64,000 nucleotides of DNA from the NCBI GenBank assembly GCA_013399875.1, contig VXAZ01008167.1, positions 310,956 through 374,955 on the forward strand, read 5' to 3'. This document shows, in pieces, positions 37,051-49,900 of the stretch. The notes under the pieces were generated by a model, which saw only the letters and a program-made list of their open reading frames with translations, was not told the origin of the DNA and made no database searches. The translations under genes and the position numbers were made by a program. This DNA comes from Gymnorhina tibicen. Lineage: Eukaryota > Chordata > Aves > Passeriformes > Artamidae. Numbering within the stretch: position 1 is the stretch's first letter; the number at the start of each line of letters is the position of its first letter.

Positions 37051-38264
37051 CTCTCCTGCTGGCAGGTGGGGGGGCCTCTGGGCCCTGTCCCGTTCTGGGC
37101 TGGGCCCCGCTTCCTCCCCTGATGTGGCGGAGCAGGCCCAGGATGCCGGGGGGAACCATCCGCAGGCAGCCGCAGGCAGCTAGAAACAGCCACGGGCTGT
37201 CGCGCAGCTAAAACCACACGGCGCGGCTTTTGGGGACCGGCGGGACCCCTCCTCCCCACACGGCCGGCACAGCCCCAGGGAGCCAGCGGAGCCCCCTCCC
37301 TGCAGCCAGCACAGCTCGCACCAAACCGAAGAAGACACCATGCAGCCAACAGCATAAAGGGAGCGAGGCTTTCTCCAATGTAAAGCCTGAACAAGATCAA
37401 ATCTTTAACGTGGCGACCTCAAGGTCAGAGAGAAAGGGACAGATGGGATCATGTGGGATGAAGCAAGATGATGGCAGGAAAAAGAGGGCAGAGGCGTTTC
37501 CAGCGCGAAACTTAAATTCTTCTTGCAAGCTGTGGTAAAAACTAATATCACAAACCGTTTGTCTCTTTAATCCATTTGAAGTACATGGGGGGATGGAGAA
37601 TCTACGTGCGGCCTATGAAGATATGAGAATGCCTATGCCCAGGTTACATAGAAGCTGTGAAGGCTTCTAGAGATTTAAAGAAAGAGAGCTGTTGCTTTCA
37701 GGCTGAAAATAGCTCATCCTTAAAAAACTGAAACCCCATGGACCACTATGGCCCATGCTGGCAGTAATGAAAAGACTGCTAAAGCATGGGAGAAGTTTTT
37801 CACTGCAGCAGATTCAGGCGGGGCTGCTGCCTGTGACAGTTTGGAACCAGGTTGGAGAAGTTCATGGGAACTTCTTCACTTCTTCCCACTGTCTCCCGTG
37901 GGAAGGAAACCACAGCACAGCAGAAGAAACCCTTTTCCTTAAGCACAAAAAGAGACTCTTAAGAAATGCATCTCTGACCAAATCCCATGTTTTGTTTTTC
38001 CTTGTGTGGTTTTGGTGGGAAGGAAGGGGTGCTGGAAGAGAGGGGAGTTTGCTTTAATTTCTTATTATTTCTTTTTACTTTTAATTCTGTTAGTAATAAA
38101 TCTCCTTTATACTAAAATTGCTCAAGCGTGTGCCTGTTTTGCCTTGTAGTTTTCCCGTTTCCCTCAATAATCTTAAACTCACCATAAAAAAATGAATTTT
38201 TAATTTTCCCCTTCCTATGTTTAATTACAGCAGAGGCAAATAAGTAATTAGATTCCACGTGCTT
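37051..38264 (+). mobile_element. Candidate LTR-type insertion between two CR1 pieces
   Basis: This segment of about 1.2 kb separates two same-strand CR1 fragments. Its first 300 bases are GC- and CpG-rich. Its plus-strand end is T-rich (TTTAATTTCTTATTATTTCTTTTTAC) with an AATAAA signal at about 38095-38100, in the style of avian ERVL-type LTR ends. No protein domain of a retrovirus was recognised. The boundaries are those of the CR1 matches, so the true element may be shorter. The alternatives are two unrelated CR1 insertions with unique DNA between them, or a composite of several old repeats. Confidence 0.35.
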
Positions 38265-38376
38265 GACGCTCAGCTGCGTCAAACCACGACATGACCAAAG
38301 TACAGGACCCAGCACTTCACCTTGTTGAACCTCATACCACTGGCCTTGGCCCACTGATTCAGCTTGTCCAGATCGT
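38265..38376 (-). mobile_element. CR1 ORF2 fragment (reverse-transcriptase C-terminal region)
   Basis: On the minus strand this reads [19 protein letters not shown] then VKCWVLYFG, the conserved CR1 segment that precedes the C-terminal region found at 36545-37050. It ends in unrelated sequence on both sides and runs into a stop a few codons after the match. In the consensus only about 250 bases separate this segment from the [12 protein letters not shown] segment, but here about 1.2 kb does. Confidence 0.75.
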
Positions 38377-40834
38377 TCTACAAGAACAAAAACTTGGCAG
38401 ATGATAGGAAACATGTTTTTCTGACACTATGCTCTCTCCAGCCCAGTACAAAAGTAAGGCAACAGTCAAGCTTAAAACATGCCAGTGGTCTATCAATTTA
38501 GTACAGCCAACACTTCTGAAAGGAAAAACTTCCAGGTTTAAGTCACACACAGTCTTTAATGCAGCCTCTCAGAGTAATTTACAGCAGGATACGCTTCCTG
38601 CCATAAAACATCCATATGCAGAAAATATTACAAACTTCCTTCAAAATCTATATTTAAATTGGAGTGCTGACACTCTGCTGGTATCGCTGGTGATATCAAC
38701 TGCACTCACTGACTTTTGAAGTGACCTAGAGGTTTAGATGCTTTAGCATGGCTTGCTGCTATTTTATCCGCAAGTTTTCCTCCACCACCATCTCAATGCT
38801 TCTCCAGGAGAACCACCAAGGCAGACACCACCTGTCCTGGTGACTCACAGCAGCGAACTGGATGTGATCTAAGGAGCATGAATCACTTATAAGAGCTAGA
38901 CCAGCATTTTGATAGAAAAGTGCATCCACTTCATCAACCTGGAAGGCTCTTTTAAAGCAGAGAGTATGGGAAGATCCACCAGGCAAAGAGCCAAGTCCTC
39001 TCTCTGCAGAACCTTCCTGACAATTGCTTCAATGACTGCTGCAATTGGGGACAGCTGCAGGGACAGTAATGATAGTTCTGTCCAAGAGACACAGTTCCTC
39101 TGCTCACCCACATGGACAAGTTAATGCCAGAAAGAAACAGTCTGCTCTTTTCTGAGCCAACTAGAGAGGTCTACGGCCTGTTTAGAGAGAACCAAGAAAA
39201 CTCTGTCACCTTTAAGATGCTCTTGGCCCAATAAAGCACTATTAATCTGAACACACTAAACTTGCCTGGCTGTGGGAATAGGAACCTGAGAACCTGAGCT
39301 CCAGTTTTACTCCTGGAATTCCCTGTGATGAAGAAGAATGAACCCCATAATATCTATGATTTAAAATTTAGGGTAATTTGATTCTCCACACAGCACCAAT
39401 GCCATACTGGTGACATTTTGGGTAAATTTGTGGAGAGAAAATGCATGGCCTCTCTCATAAATGAATGCACAGAGGTCCTCAATGTGAGCCTGAAAGATAA
39501 GAATGCCAAGTCTCATTTTCAGAACACAGATCTCCAGAGTATCTGCTTGATTTCCCATAGTAAATTCAGGAAATATGGGGTTGGGGGAGGAAAGAAGGAA
39601 AGCAACACTAATACAACTTCCAAGACTATAACTTTTAAATGTTTAACTAGCAATCTATTCTTTGCAGTCAAGACAAAGCAGCAGGTGATTAGCTTCACTA
39701 TGAGTCACTATGCTCCTATAGCATTGTAATTCAATGAGACACTTCAACAGCCTTCAATTTTGTTTGGGATCTGCTTACTAGAGCCATCGTCCCCTAGCTA
39801 CAATTTTGTTTTGCCTCACAAGCTAAACAGGTTCAGTCCAGGTCAGTGCTGGATTGAAGAAGATGTCTCATAGAAAATCCCAGATGCTCCAAGAAATGGG
39901 CCTGTTTCCGGAGGAGGCACTGTGAATCTGGGAGAAGGTCTGGAGCTTGTGCCTGGATACAAGCTGCAAACTTCCAGTGAGCTGCAACTGAGAGCCTGAC
40001 CTCTCTTTCTCACTGATCTCAGGATGCACGTACTTCACTTGCTCAGGCTATCTGCTATCCTCCAGCTACATCGGACACACTATTCTTCATTTTCTGCCAT
40101 AGCTGCTGCAAATGTACTCTTAAGGAGTTCTTGCACATCTCCAGAAACAGCTCCAATGTGGCAGTGTAGGAACATCTACCCACCCTTCCTCAGCTGCTAT
40201 TATGGTATCAGGAAATTGCTGGAGAAACTGAATAAAAATTTTCCATGTATTATATAACACGTAACTTCATTGTCTTTCAACCACACCTGGATTTCAGAAG
40301 TTAGACAGGAAAGGATCTGCAAGCTCAAGCTGCCTTCTTGACAGACAAAGCTTATTCCACTTCTCCAGAGTAATTTCTTTTTCCCCAACAGCTTGATAAG
40401 CAATTCTGAAAATGAAAAACATACGTCCCTCCTCCCCATAGCTGAGTCAGCAATGGCAACAGTCAACTCCCAAAGCATGCATGAAATCTGCTGGCCTCGG
40501 GACCCCTAAATTGTTTCACTTTCCCCCAGCACTCGAGTTCACCAAGCCCAGGCATAGCACAGTGTACTTGAGTTGCACTCATGCTTGCAGGATCAGCTCC
40601 TATTTCTGCTCACGGTCCAGAGGGTTACCAAAACACAAACTTAAATTAGCGGGAAGGGTAAATGTTTCTTCCATCAACCCATGGTCGAACATGCTTATCA
40701 AGAATCGAACTACACACAGTATCTCCTGTTCCAAGCCTGCACCACTGGGCACACAGGTTAAGCTTTTACCTAAGAATTACCTTTGGTCACCTGGTACTGA
40801 CCATTTCATAAGGCTTAGGAAGCTCTTCTGGCTG

Positions 40835-40945
40835 CAAGCTAATAGGTAAGTGCTTAACCTTACAAAACATCTGCTCATGTGTTTTGATCCAGAAATCCTG
40901 GGTTCAAACTCCACTGCTGTGGTTCGTTCATTTGGGTTGTACAGT
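40835..40945 (+). mobile_element. Possible tRNA-derived SINE (MIR-type 5' part) remnant
   Basis: TAGGTAAGTGC followed about 60 bases later by CCTGGGTTCAAACTCC resembles the A- and B-box arrangement of a tRNA-derived SINE head. The B-box region matches the MIR form CCTGGGTTCAAATCC well. The stems do not fold into a functional tRNA cloverleaf and the spacing is too long, so it is not a tRNA gene. Confidence 0.3.
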
Positions 40946-43900
40946 TGTAACAATTAAGAAAAAAACAAATTACAAGCGTTCACAGAGAGCAATGAAACAT
41001 TTTTGTTCCACGGCAGATAGTCTGATCAAAGCCTGTTATTAAATATTCTTCCACTTCTTAAATCAAGTGTTCTGCATTATGGAAAGGCTTATTTTTACCT
41101 CATACCTATCCTGGTTGTATTTGTAAGGACACATTGAATATGGTATGTTTTTTTAATCCAGGATTAGACCCACCAAGACTCTTATCAGCATATCACTCTG
41201 GGGTTTGCAAGGAAAATATCTGTACCGTAAGCTGCAGCATGTATGAACATAGCTTTGCTAACATAAACACTTTTATCTCAGTAAAAGTGCATTTTCATTA
41301 AGCATTGCACTGCTATTCACAGAGGTGTCAAAGCAGGGTTACTGCTTAATGGGCATAATATTACTGTGACACAGGGAAGCCCTAATGAGAGTTTTGCGAC
41401 ACGCTATTGCAAAAGGGCTCCAGAACCAGTTATGGCAGGAAGATTTATGTCTGAGACATCTATACCTAGATGGATGGTAGATGTTTCGTTTTACAGGGGT
41501 AAAAAACTGACAATGTCCCTCTAACAGAAAGTGAATCAAGAGAAAAAAAAATTCATCTTACACAGCAAGAAGATAAGCTCGCAAAAAAAAAGCAGGTGAA
41601 GAGTGAAGTCATATATCAACCTCATGACTAGAAAGCAAGAAAGATGCAATCTGTTTGGCTTATACTTAAATCCGAAATCTCGTATTTCTTTCTAAGAAGG
41701 CCTTGAACCATGTCTCTTCTCTGCCATTATAATCTTGTACTTTCATTTGCACAGTAACTGTAGAGGTGCAGTATGTAGGCACCACGATCTTTGCTTTCAA
41801 CTATTATAAAATCACTTACAGTGCTTCAACCCCTCAGCACTCCTACAAGAAAAACGTGGTGAGTCACCACAAGCAACCAAAATGCTCAAATACCTGTGAC
41901 CTGTACAGAGCTGTGAAGCTCTTCTACACCTATGAGATTTCATCTCCCCAGCAGACACTGGCCAATTCTGAGATGGTATAAATTCCTTCAAAACTTGAAC
42001 TGGTGACTTAGAGAGCTTTCTGCTGAAACAAGGCATGCCACAGGCATCACGAGTGGAGGTTTAAGGGGGAAAATGTCTGAATAAAGCATATGTTTGACAG
42101 CTAGGCTAGAAGAGGCCCTAAACCTTTCCGTTTTAAAAGCAGTGCAATCTCTACACCACATCCCATGTCCCAGGAGCATGGGAGCAGATACATCCCTGGC
42201 CTGGCAGTCTGGGCTCTGCAGGCTGTAACTTGAGCAGCTCCTGTCGCTGGTGGGTAAAACATAAAAAACACCATCAGCCTGAGAACAGGCATGGGTTGTG
42301 CTCATGTATGCTCAGCACAGGGAAGATGGTCCTTCCCTTCAAGGAGTACAAATGACTGACATTTGGTCAATTAGTTCTCTATTAACATGCAGCCAGGGAC
42401 CTGGTAACAAGAACATTTTTTTTTTTCTTCCTGATTTGATAGAAAAGACATTGAAACGTTTTAATCTGCAACACAGACTGATAAAACCAGCTGCCCAACC
42501 GACAGGCTTTATTCTCCTTGGAGGGCTTGAGAGCAGCTTTACTGCCTGCCGGATAAGTCATGTTTACAGCAGATCCTCCAAGCTGATCAGCCTCCTGGAT
42601 GAATTTAAAAATCAGACCAGAGGGTAGATTTGCAGAGCAGTAATTACCACAGGAGACGGTGGAGAAGTGACTGAGAAGAATAATTTAGTCTGTGTCAACA
42701 TGGAGGGCTTGTCCTAACTTCTGGGTGGCTCATGTAAAAAAGGCAGAGAAGGATGAAACAAGGGGGATCTGCACTCCAAAACTGCTTCCCACAGATCACC
42801 TTGAGACGCCTTAATCAGCTTTGCAACATTTCCTCCTTCCCATTTCAGGGCTTTTTAATTTTTTTTTTTATGTTAATGGTAAAAAAAAAAAAACAAACGG
42901 CAGGCCATGGGTATCCCTGACAGGCAGCACCACCATGTTGCCACAGTGACTGTAGGTCAGTCGGCAGGCAGAGGAGTTCCTCACCACCGTATTTCTTCTA
43001 ATGAGTCAGCAAGTGCCTTAACGTAAACACGCCACCAGTTTGATTAGGCTTGTTACTGTGCAACTGCACCCCAGAGCAGAGCAGATGGAAGAGCTCCTGT
43101 TGTACCAGCTGGATTTAACCCCGCTACCCTCTAAACCACTTCCACAAAAAGCCAGCATAGGGAACTCCAGAATTTTCACAGAACTCAGCATCACTGTTTC
43201 CATCTCGGATGGATTGCATCACCATCAAAACAAAATAGAGATCATCATCAGAAGTTAAAAAGATATAACTATGAGCTAAAAACCAAAACTCAGGTCAGAG
43301 GAGGGCCAGAGGAATCACCAGGCAGCGCAGCTCCTTCTGGGTTCTCCTGATACAAAACTGAGCCACGGCAGCAACACTCATACATTGCCTCTCATGTGCA
43401 AAGAGAGTAGAGAACATGTCAAACAAGTTTCAGTAGGAAGGGTTGGTTTATTTGTGCTTCTCTCCATTCTCAGAAACTATGCATCTTTTTTTCAAGTCAG
43501 TAAGAAGCTGTTACTGACATTTCAGCAACAGACAAAAAGCAGTACCAATAGTGTCAGTTTCAACACATACTCCTCCAGTTACTCCTAATATGTTCCTTCT
43601 CCTGGAATTAAATTTGTGAACATGGGTCCCAAAGTATACACAATCACTGCAAACTCAAAAGCATAGAAACTAACAAAAACATTAATTTACCGTATGTAAA
43701 TGGTTTAAGTACTCATATTCCTTAGACTTCAATATGTAAAACAACACAAGCAGATTCATACAAGAGTTAAATACGGAGTCATGGAGAGATCAAGTAGGAG
43801 GTGGACAAGTCTTCTTGGCAAGGGGTATTTACTGACTTTCTGAAAATGGCAAATGGGCACTAACTCAGGAAGTAAAAAGGGGTTCAAAAAGAGAAATAAC

Positions 43901-46900
43901 ACCACAGGTAAAATGACATCAGATCCAGCCCTTTCCAACTTCCAACCTGACTCTGCCCTCTCTCTGATTTTCAAAGGCATTTCCCACTCTTATCTGTGCC
44001 TGGTTGAGACAAACAAGTCTGACACAGCAGACAGTCTGCTCCTGTTTCATAAAGGAACAGCAATTCCTGAAAAAAAGCAGGGCTAAGAATAAATCCCAGT
44101 GGTCAGAATAAGTACATGAACTAAGTACAAGGCACACATAAGAAGATTTATTAGGTTTCATGCTGCAACAGCACCATGAATCTTAATGGTGCCCTATTTG
44201 CTATCCATGCATGCCTTCAAATCCATGATAAAAGTTCACTTGGTGCAGAACACATATCATGAGGAGTTTCACCTGCAGTGGTTTACTTCTAGCCCTTCCC
44301 AATTCCCTCGTGTTAAGCCAAAAATGGGTGGAAAAAGATGGAGAAGTCCCGCAGTGTCTACAAGCTGGCGAACACACAGGGTTGCCAAGCAATTTGGCAG
44401 GCTGGGACTGCTGTACTACAACCAGTAAGCTCAGAATGCACATTAGACATGGCAGTCAGTCAGTGACCATGGAACACTAACAGCAGGTAATTTTACCTCC
44501 AAGGATGGAGTCCTTCTTATTTGGAACCTGTGATCTGAACCCTGAAAAATCAAGGCATTACAGAAATGGATGCTGTTGTTGCTGTTAGAGCCAGCCTGCA
44601 AACACTGCTAGACAAGGTGCCTTGGAGGGGAACATGGGCTGTTCCAGGCAGTCCTGTTTGCAGGTGTGCCAAAAGGGCCATCAAAGCAGCCCACCGAGAT
44701 GATGCCAGGAAGGGCAGGACTGTTACCACTAGCGGTAAATGACCAAAGAGAACAACATGGAGCAAAGGCGGCAGTGAAAGTGGGGAAGGAAGAGCCTTCA
44801 GAGCACAAAGCCACCAATGGCAGGTCTGTTTTTCCTCCTGTTTTCCACATAAAATGACTACACATCTGCCATCACAACTAGACTCCTCTACACGGCAGGA
44901 TCACCACCTCTCCTCTTGAGGCTACAGAAGATTTTCATATCGTACATGAGAGAGCACATACGAGCCCTCTGGTGCTCAGTATATTCAGTACAGGGGACAG
45001 TGACCTTCTAAGAAGGTCCCATAACCCCTGCCCCACATCCTTTTGTACAACCTGGCTTTCAAGACTAAATACAGGCAGTAGCACAAGCTTGTTTGCTGTG
45101 GTCCACAAGCCTCTGTATTGCTCATTTGAACCAACACCACCGCATCATTTGACCTAAAATGTATCAACACCTTCAGTTCACATGCAGACATTTCCATCTA
45201 ATGCTAACTTTGGTGCTGGCTTCTCTGCTGGGAGCATGTCTCCAGTGCAAAAAGCACAGTAAACAAATTTCTTTGCATAAGCCTTTGGAGAGCTTTGAAG
45301 GTGAAGCAATATTCAGTCACAACTAGTGTGCTCCCAGTTAAAGTACAGCTAAATGGTCCTGCAGCCACACATCATCTCTTAAATCACTAATTTCCTGACA
45401 GATCATTAATGTGAATACAACAAAAGAAAAGATATGAAGTCATAAAAATCCTGCCCTTTTAAACACACCCGGTATTTGCTGGTCCTGCATCCCAATTGCA
45501 GAAACTTGCCTGGGGAAACAAATAGATGGAAATGTTAGTTCCAAAGTCTACATATTTTTTCCATGATGAAAAGGGTCCCTCCAGGGCTGGTTCAGACACA
45601 AACTACAGGAGATGAGGAACGTCCTGGCTAATGCCCAGGGGTCTGTTCACATTCACTGCAAGTTCCTTAGTGCGTTTGCCTACAGTATCTCTTATTTCAC
45701 AACAGGTTCTTCTATTTGTACAAACCTCACTCAACCTTCATTTGCCGAGGACAAACAAAACTTAATGGAACCCCACAGTGTTCCCAACAAGCTACAGCTT
45801 GTTTATTTCTCTTGTTGTACAAGAGACTTAAAGTGACCAGCTCACGTGAGCTGTCTGGGAAAACAGTGATCTGCTCTGGCATGCAGTGCAGGCTGCAGGT
45901 CTTGGAGGGACTATTTCTGCTAGAAATCTCACGATGCTCAACCGGGAGAGGCCTCATAGCGAGAGGCTGGAAGGTGGTGACGGGATTTTGCAGCAGCTCT
46001 GAGCCCTCACCACCAACAGTGCCTCTGCTGTGCATTCAAGATTATTGATTATCCTCTCCTAATCCCATGACTGAATGCCCAGGGCAAAAGAAAAAAAAAA
46101 TTGTATTATATACAGATAGATAGCTATTTAAAATCATTAACAGAGATTTATATCTCTGAGCTAGTCTTCTGTTCTCTGGGGAAACCAGACAGCTGCATAG
46201 TAAGAGACTGAAAGCCACTATAAAATGAAAAAATGAGCATCAATAAGTCAGTAAGCTAAAGCTTATAATGTTTATCTGCAACGTCATGTCCTCACAATCT
46301 ACAAAAGCAAATGCCTAACTTTTTGTTTTTCTTTTATCAACTGTTAAACTGTCATGTAACTATTACAGAAAATTGAAGCCTTTTTTTTATAGCATTGAGC
46401 ATCAGTGATTGCAGTTTCTTGTCATGGAAGTGATGGATACTTGAATGCCAATCCATATTTTGCAAAAGGAACTGGAGATAAAATATATGCAAATAAAGTT
46501 TTGAGGGTGAGGCTGTTCACCTTCTGCCGATGATCCGGCAGCTAGATGTGCCCAAAACTTCATTAACAAGGCAGTTCTGTGAGATTATTTTTACCAATTC
46601 TGCTCCATCTTCCCTCTTGTAGTCTTCTTCTGGTACACTCCATCCCTACATTTCCAAGTATACAATATATACAACATATATCTGACATATACAAGGTAAA
46701 GGCAGCAGCAGAGCCAGTTTGAGGCTCCTCAGCAATGAGGGAAAGTCCTGTGAGCCATGTCACTCCTGCCACAGGAGGGGAGGACAGGCAGAAAGCCTGG
46801 AAGATGGCAGACTCATTTCAAGAGCAGAAGGAGCTTTTCAGGGTCAGGAGTCACTTTCCTACCCCCTCCCTTGCATGCAGCACTGCTCCTCCCCCAGCCA

Positions 46901-49900
46901 GCCCCAGAATAGCTGGGGAGATGGGAAGCCCAGGGCTGGGCACTGCTATACAGGCACAAAGGGTGGAGGAGGAAAAGGATGGCCCTGCAGACATCCCTCT
47001 GGGACACCAGCTGATGGCAGATGCAGACAGCTGTGCCCCAATGCCCTCCCCGACAGGCTGGGGCAGGTGCACAGAGAGAGGCAGCTGCAGCCCGAGGGGC
47101 TGTGTGGCCATGTCCCCAAGACTCAGCAGTGACCAAGACAAGGGGCAGCCAGTGTTGCATCAAGAGCAACGTGTCTGCATGATCTCTCTGTTAAAAGCTC
47201 AGCTCTTCCCGCTCTGGGTAGTTCCATAAACACCGCTGACATTTTCCAGCCTTGCACTTTCACAATCTACAGGTACAGACCCTTCACCTCTCCCTCTGAA
47301 GTTCTACTACAGCCAGCAGCACAGAGGAAGGAGGAATCAGCCTCAGGTATTTTAGGGATCCAAATAATTACACGAAACCTTGTTTCCGTTTTTTAAAAGA
47401 ATAGAGCAGTAAAGCTCTCTGCTCCCTCAGGCTTGACATTCAAAAATTAGCATCTGTTTGTTTTACAGAACAGGACTCGCTCTATTCAATTTAGACTCAA
47501 TCGGTTAATCTAGAAACAAAAGCAAAAAAATACTGAAATTATGACTAAAGGGGATTTCAAGAAGCCTACACTTTACTGTGTTTTTCTGCGATATTAAGAA
47601 CAGAGTCTTACATTTATTCTACTGTATTTCCTCCTGGCACAAATGCAAAATTCAAAGCTGCTGTGCTGCTTTTGTCTGCTGCTGCTGATGTACAGTGTAA
47701 CTATGCATTCAATCCAGCCTGGGAGGGCTGCTCTTTAAAGGCTAATTTGAAGCATGATTTCCAAAATCTTGATCATACGAATGCATGAGCAAATCTCTCA
47801 ACTGCGCTACGCAAACCCTCAAATTACTGCTATGCTCAAGTCCTTGAAGTCCACCAAATTAACAAGCTCTAGCCCACATGACTAAGGTTCACAGAAGTTC
47901 AACCCCAGCTTATGTAAGAGACAGAATCGGTGTGTTTGCCTTTAAAAAAACCCACCAAGATAAATACTAGGGTCAGCAAACATGCTGTGCAATATTGAAC
48001 AAGAAAAAGCTGTGACCTTAACAGGATTTACAGCCTAAAACTGCTCCTGAAGGCAACAAACATGACATGATCATTCTGACAGCTGTGACAAATTAGGTTT
48101 CATTTGCCTGAGAGCCAGCCATGTTCATTTAACTGCAATTACGGGCACATCATGATCCCCATGCTGGGGAATGCACCCAGCCATCCAGCCAGACAGCGGA
48201 ACAAAGCATCTTCTACAGATCAACCTCTTCAAATGCTTCTTCTGTAACAACACCAAGTCTTCGAAAACAAACACTTGTTAACATGCACCAGTAGCTTCCC
48301 AGGTGTTTATTGTGGTCCCTCAGCTCTTTTTCAAGCAGTGGAACAACAAAATCTGGTTCAGATGCATTAAATTCAGGTTCAGATGCCTGGTTGTTAAATG
48401 CAGAGCTTGCAGGAGAACATGCTGTTTATAGCTACTTACTGTCTGGTCCAATCCAGGAGATTTGAAAATTGTTTCATCCAGCCTAAAATACTCTTTTGAA
48501 AGACTAAACATATAAATTAATTTTTTTTTTTTTTGGTAACTTGTCTTTATGCCTGAGAACATATCTGGACCTTGTGATCTTTAGAGCAAAATTCTGCATA
48601 CTTATCTATAATTTCATAAAAACCCTTTCCTTAGCTGCTTATACTTCAACCGCACCAAAGAAGAAAGCTACAATATATTATAGATGCACCATTTCAACAT
48701 ATTTAGTTGGTAAGTTCACTTAAAGGGAAAAAAAAACACCTCTGGGATGTGTCCATCAGCTTCCTTGAGAATTCCTAGATAACACATCCACAGTGAGTCT
48801 AATCCATTCAGACTCAGGAAACGTCATTAATTTTTTCTTTAAGACAACATTTCTTTATTCCCAAGCAGGACTTTACAAGCCTATGCATTTGGTACGCAGG
48901 AATGCAGGAGCCCTGGTCCATCTCTGTTCGTTTGCTGTTGAGGCACCAGCTGCCAACAGTAACAGGTGTTTTCTGGTTTTCTTCTCAAGAGAAAGTCCTA
49001 GGCGCTATCTCCAGTGGAATGCAAAACACCAGCATGGCACGTAGGGCCCAGCACGGAGCCGCATTCCTCTCGGAGCACGCAGGCAACACAACCTCCACCG
49101 CAGCGCCACTATCTCGGATGCTTTCCTGGGGAGTGAGCTGAGTTTGGGTATATGCACTCAAAACATTCAGCCAAATCATCACCTCACGACCACTTTTTTT
49201 TGCAAGGAAAGGCTTGCTTATCAACAGCTGTGGAGCACAGTACATTCGTGCAGTACCACATTAACTGACAGGACACAGTCGGCTGTTAGTTCACTGAGGC
49301 TTAAGGCTCTGCCCTGGCAGTTCCTAGCTTCTATTCAATGTTTCTGTGCAGGGAAAATCCTCGGAATTTATTTTCAGTAACAATTTGCTTTCTTTTCAAG
49401 GTCTTCAGTGAGTGAAAATTTCTGAAAATAAGATATGCAGGAGAAAAATGCAAACAGCAGAATTAAGAAAAACAAGTGGTGAAGATCAGAAAAAATGTGG
49501 AAATAGATTTGTGATAAAAAACTGCAAAATAACCCATGACCAAAGCAAACAGCCATGCAACATGCCACCAGCATCTTCTGAGAAATACTTAGCAGTGAGG
49601 CATCACACAATGTAACGCAAATTTCAAATTAAATCTAGTTTCCTTCTGATCTTCAGAGTCTTGTAAATGCATTAGCCTTTACTCACTCTGTGTAGTCCTA
49701 CATATCTACAGTGAATTAAGCTAAATGTGGGCATAAATAACTGTTAAGATTCCATCTCAGACTGCATGTAGGAGTGATTTTTCTCATCCTGTTGTACACT
49801 GGGCATTTTTAGACAGCAGTTTTCTCATGGTAGAGACAGACAACAGCACCTAACATACTCCAAATGAGAATGTGATACAAGCAATAAAGCAGCACCCAAA

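Noticed and set aside
36942..37400. 152-codon minus-strand frame ending in [12 protein letters not shown]
   Set aside because: The recognisable part is the CR1 ORF2 C-terminal region. The rest is GC-rich spacer read through by chance, so this is transposon debris and not a host gene.
38112..38280. Minus-strand open frame running out of the CR1 fragment (KHVESNYLFASAV...)
   Set aside because: I recognise no domain, and the frame differs from the CR1 frame, so it was left unannotated.
40838..40920. tRNA gene
   Set aside because: The B-box-like motif is present, but the stems do not pair into a cloverleaf and the A-to-B spacing is too long.
46735..47229. 164-codon plus-strand frame, and a minus-strand stretch reading SLGDMATQPLG
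   Set aside because: The DMAT tetrapeptide recalls the missing MTSS1 exon (VADMATNTRG), but the flanking residues and splice sites do not fit. The frames are in a GC-richer patch and overlap on both strands.
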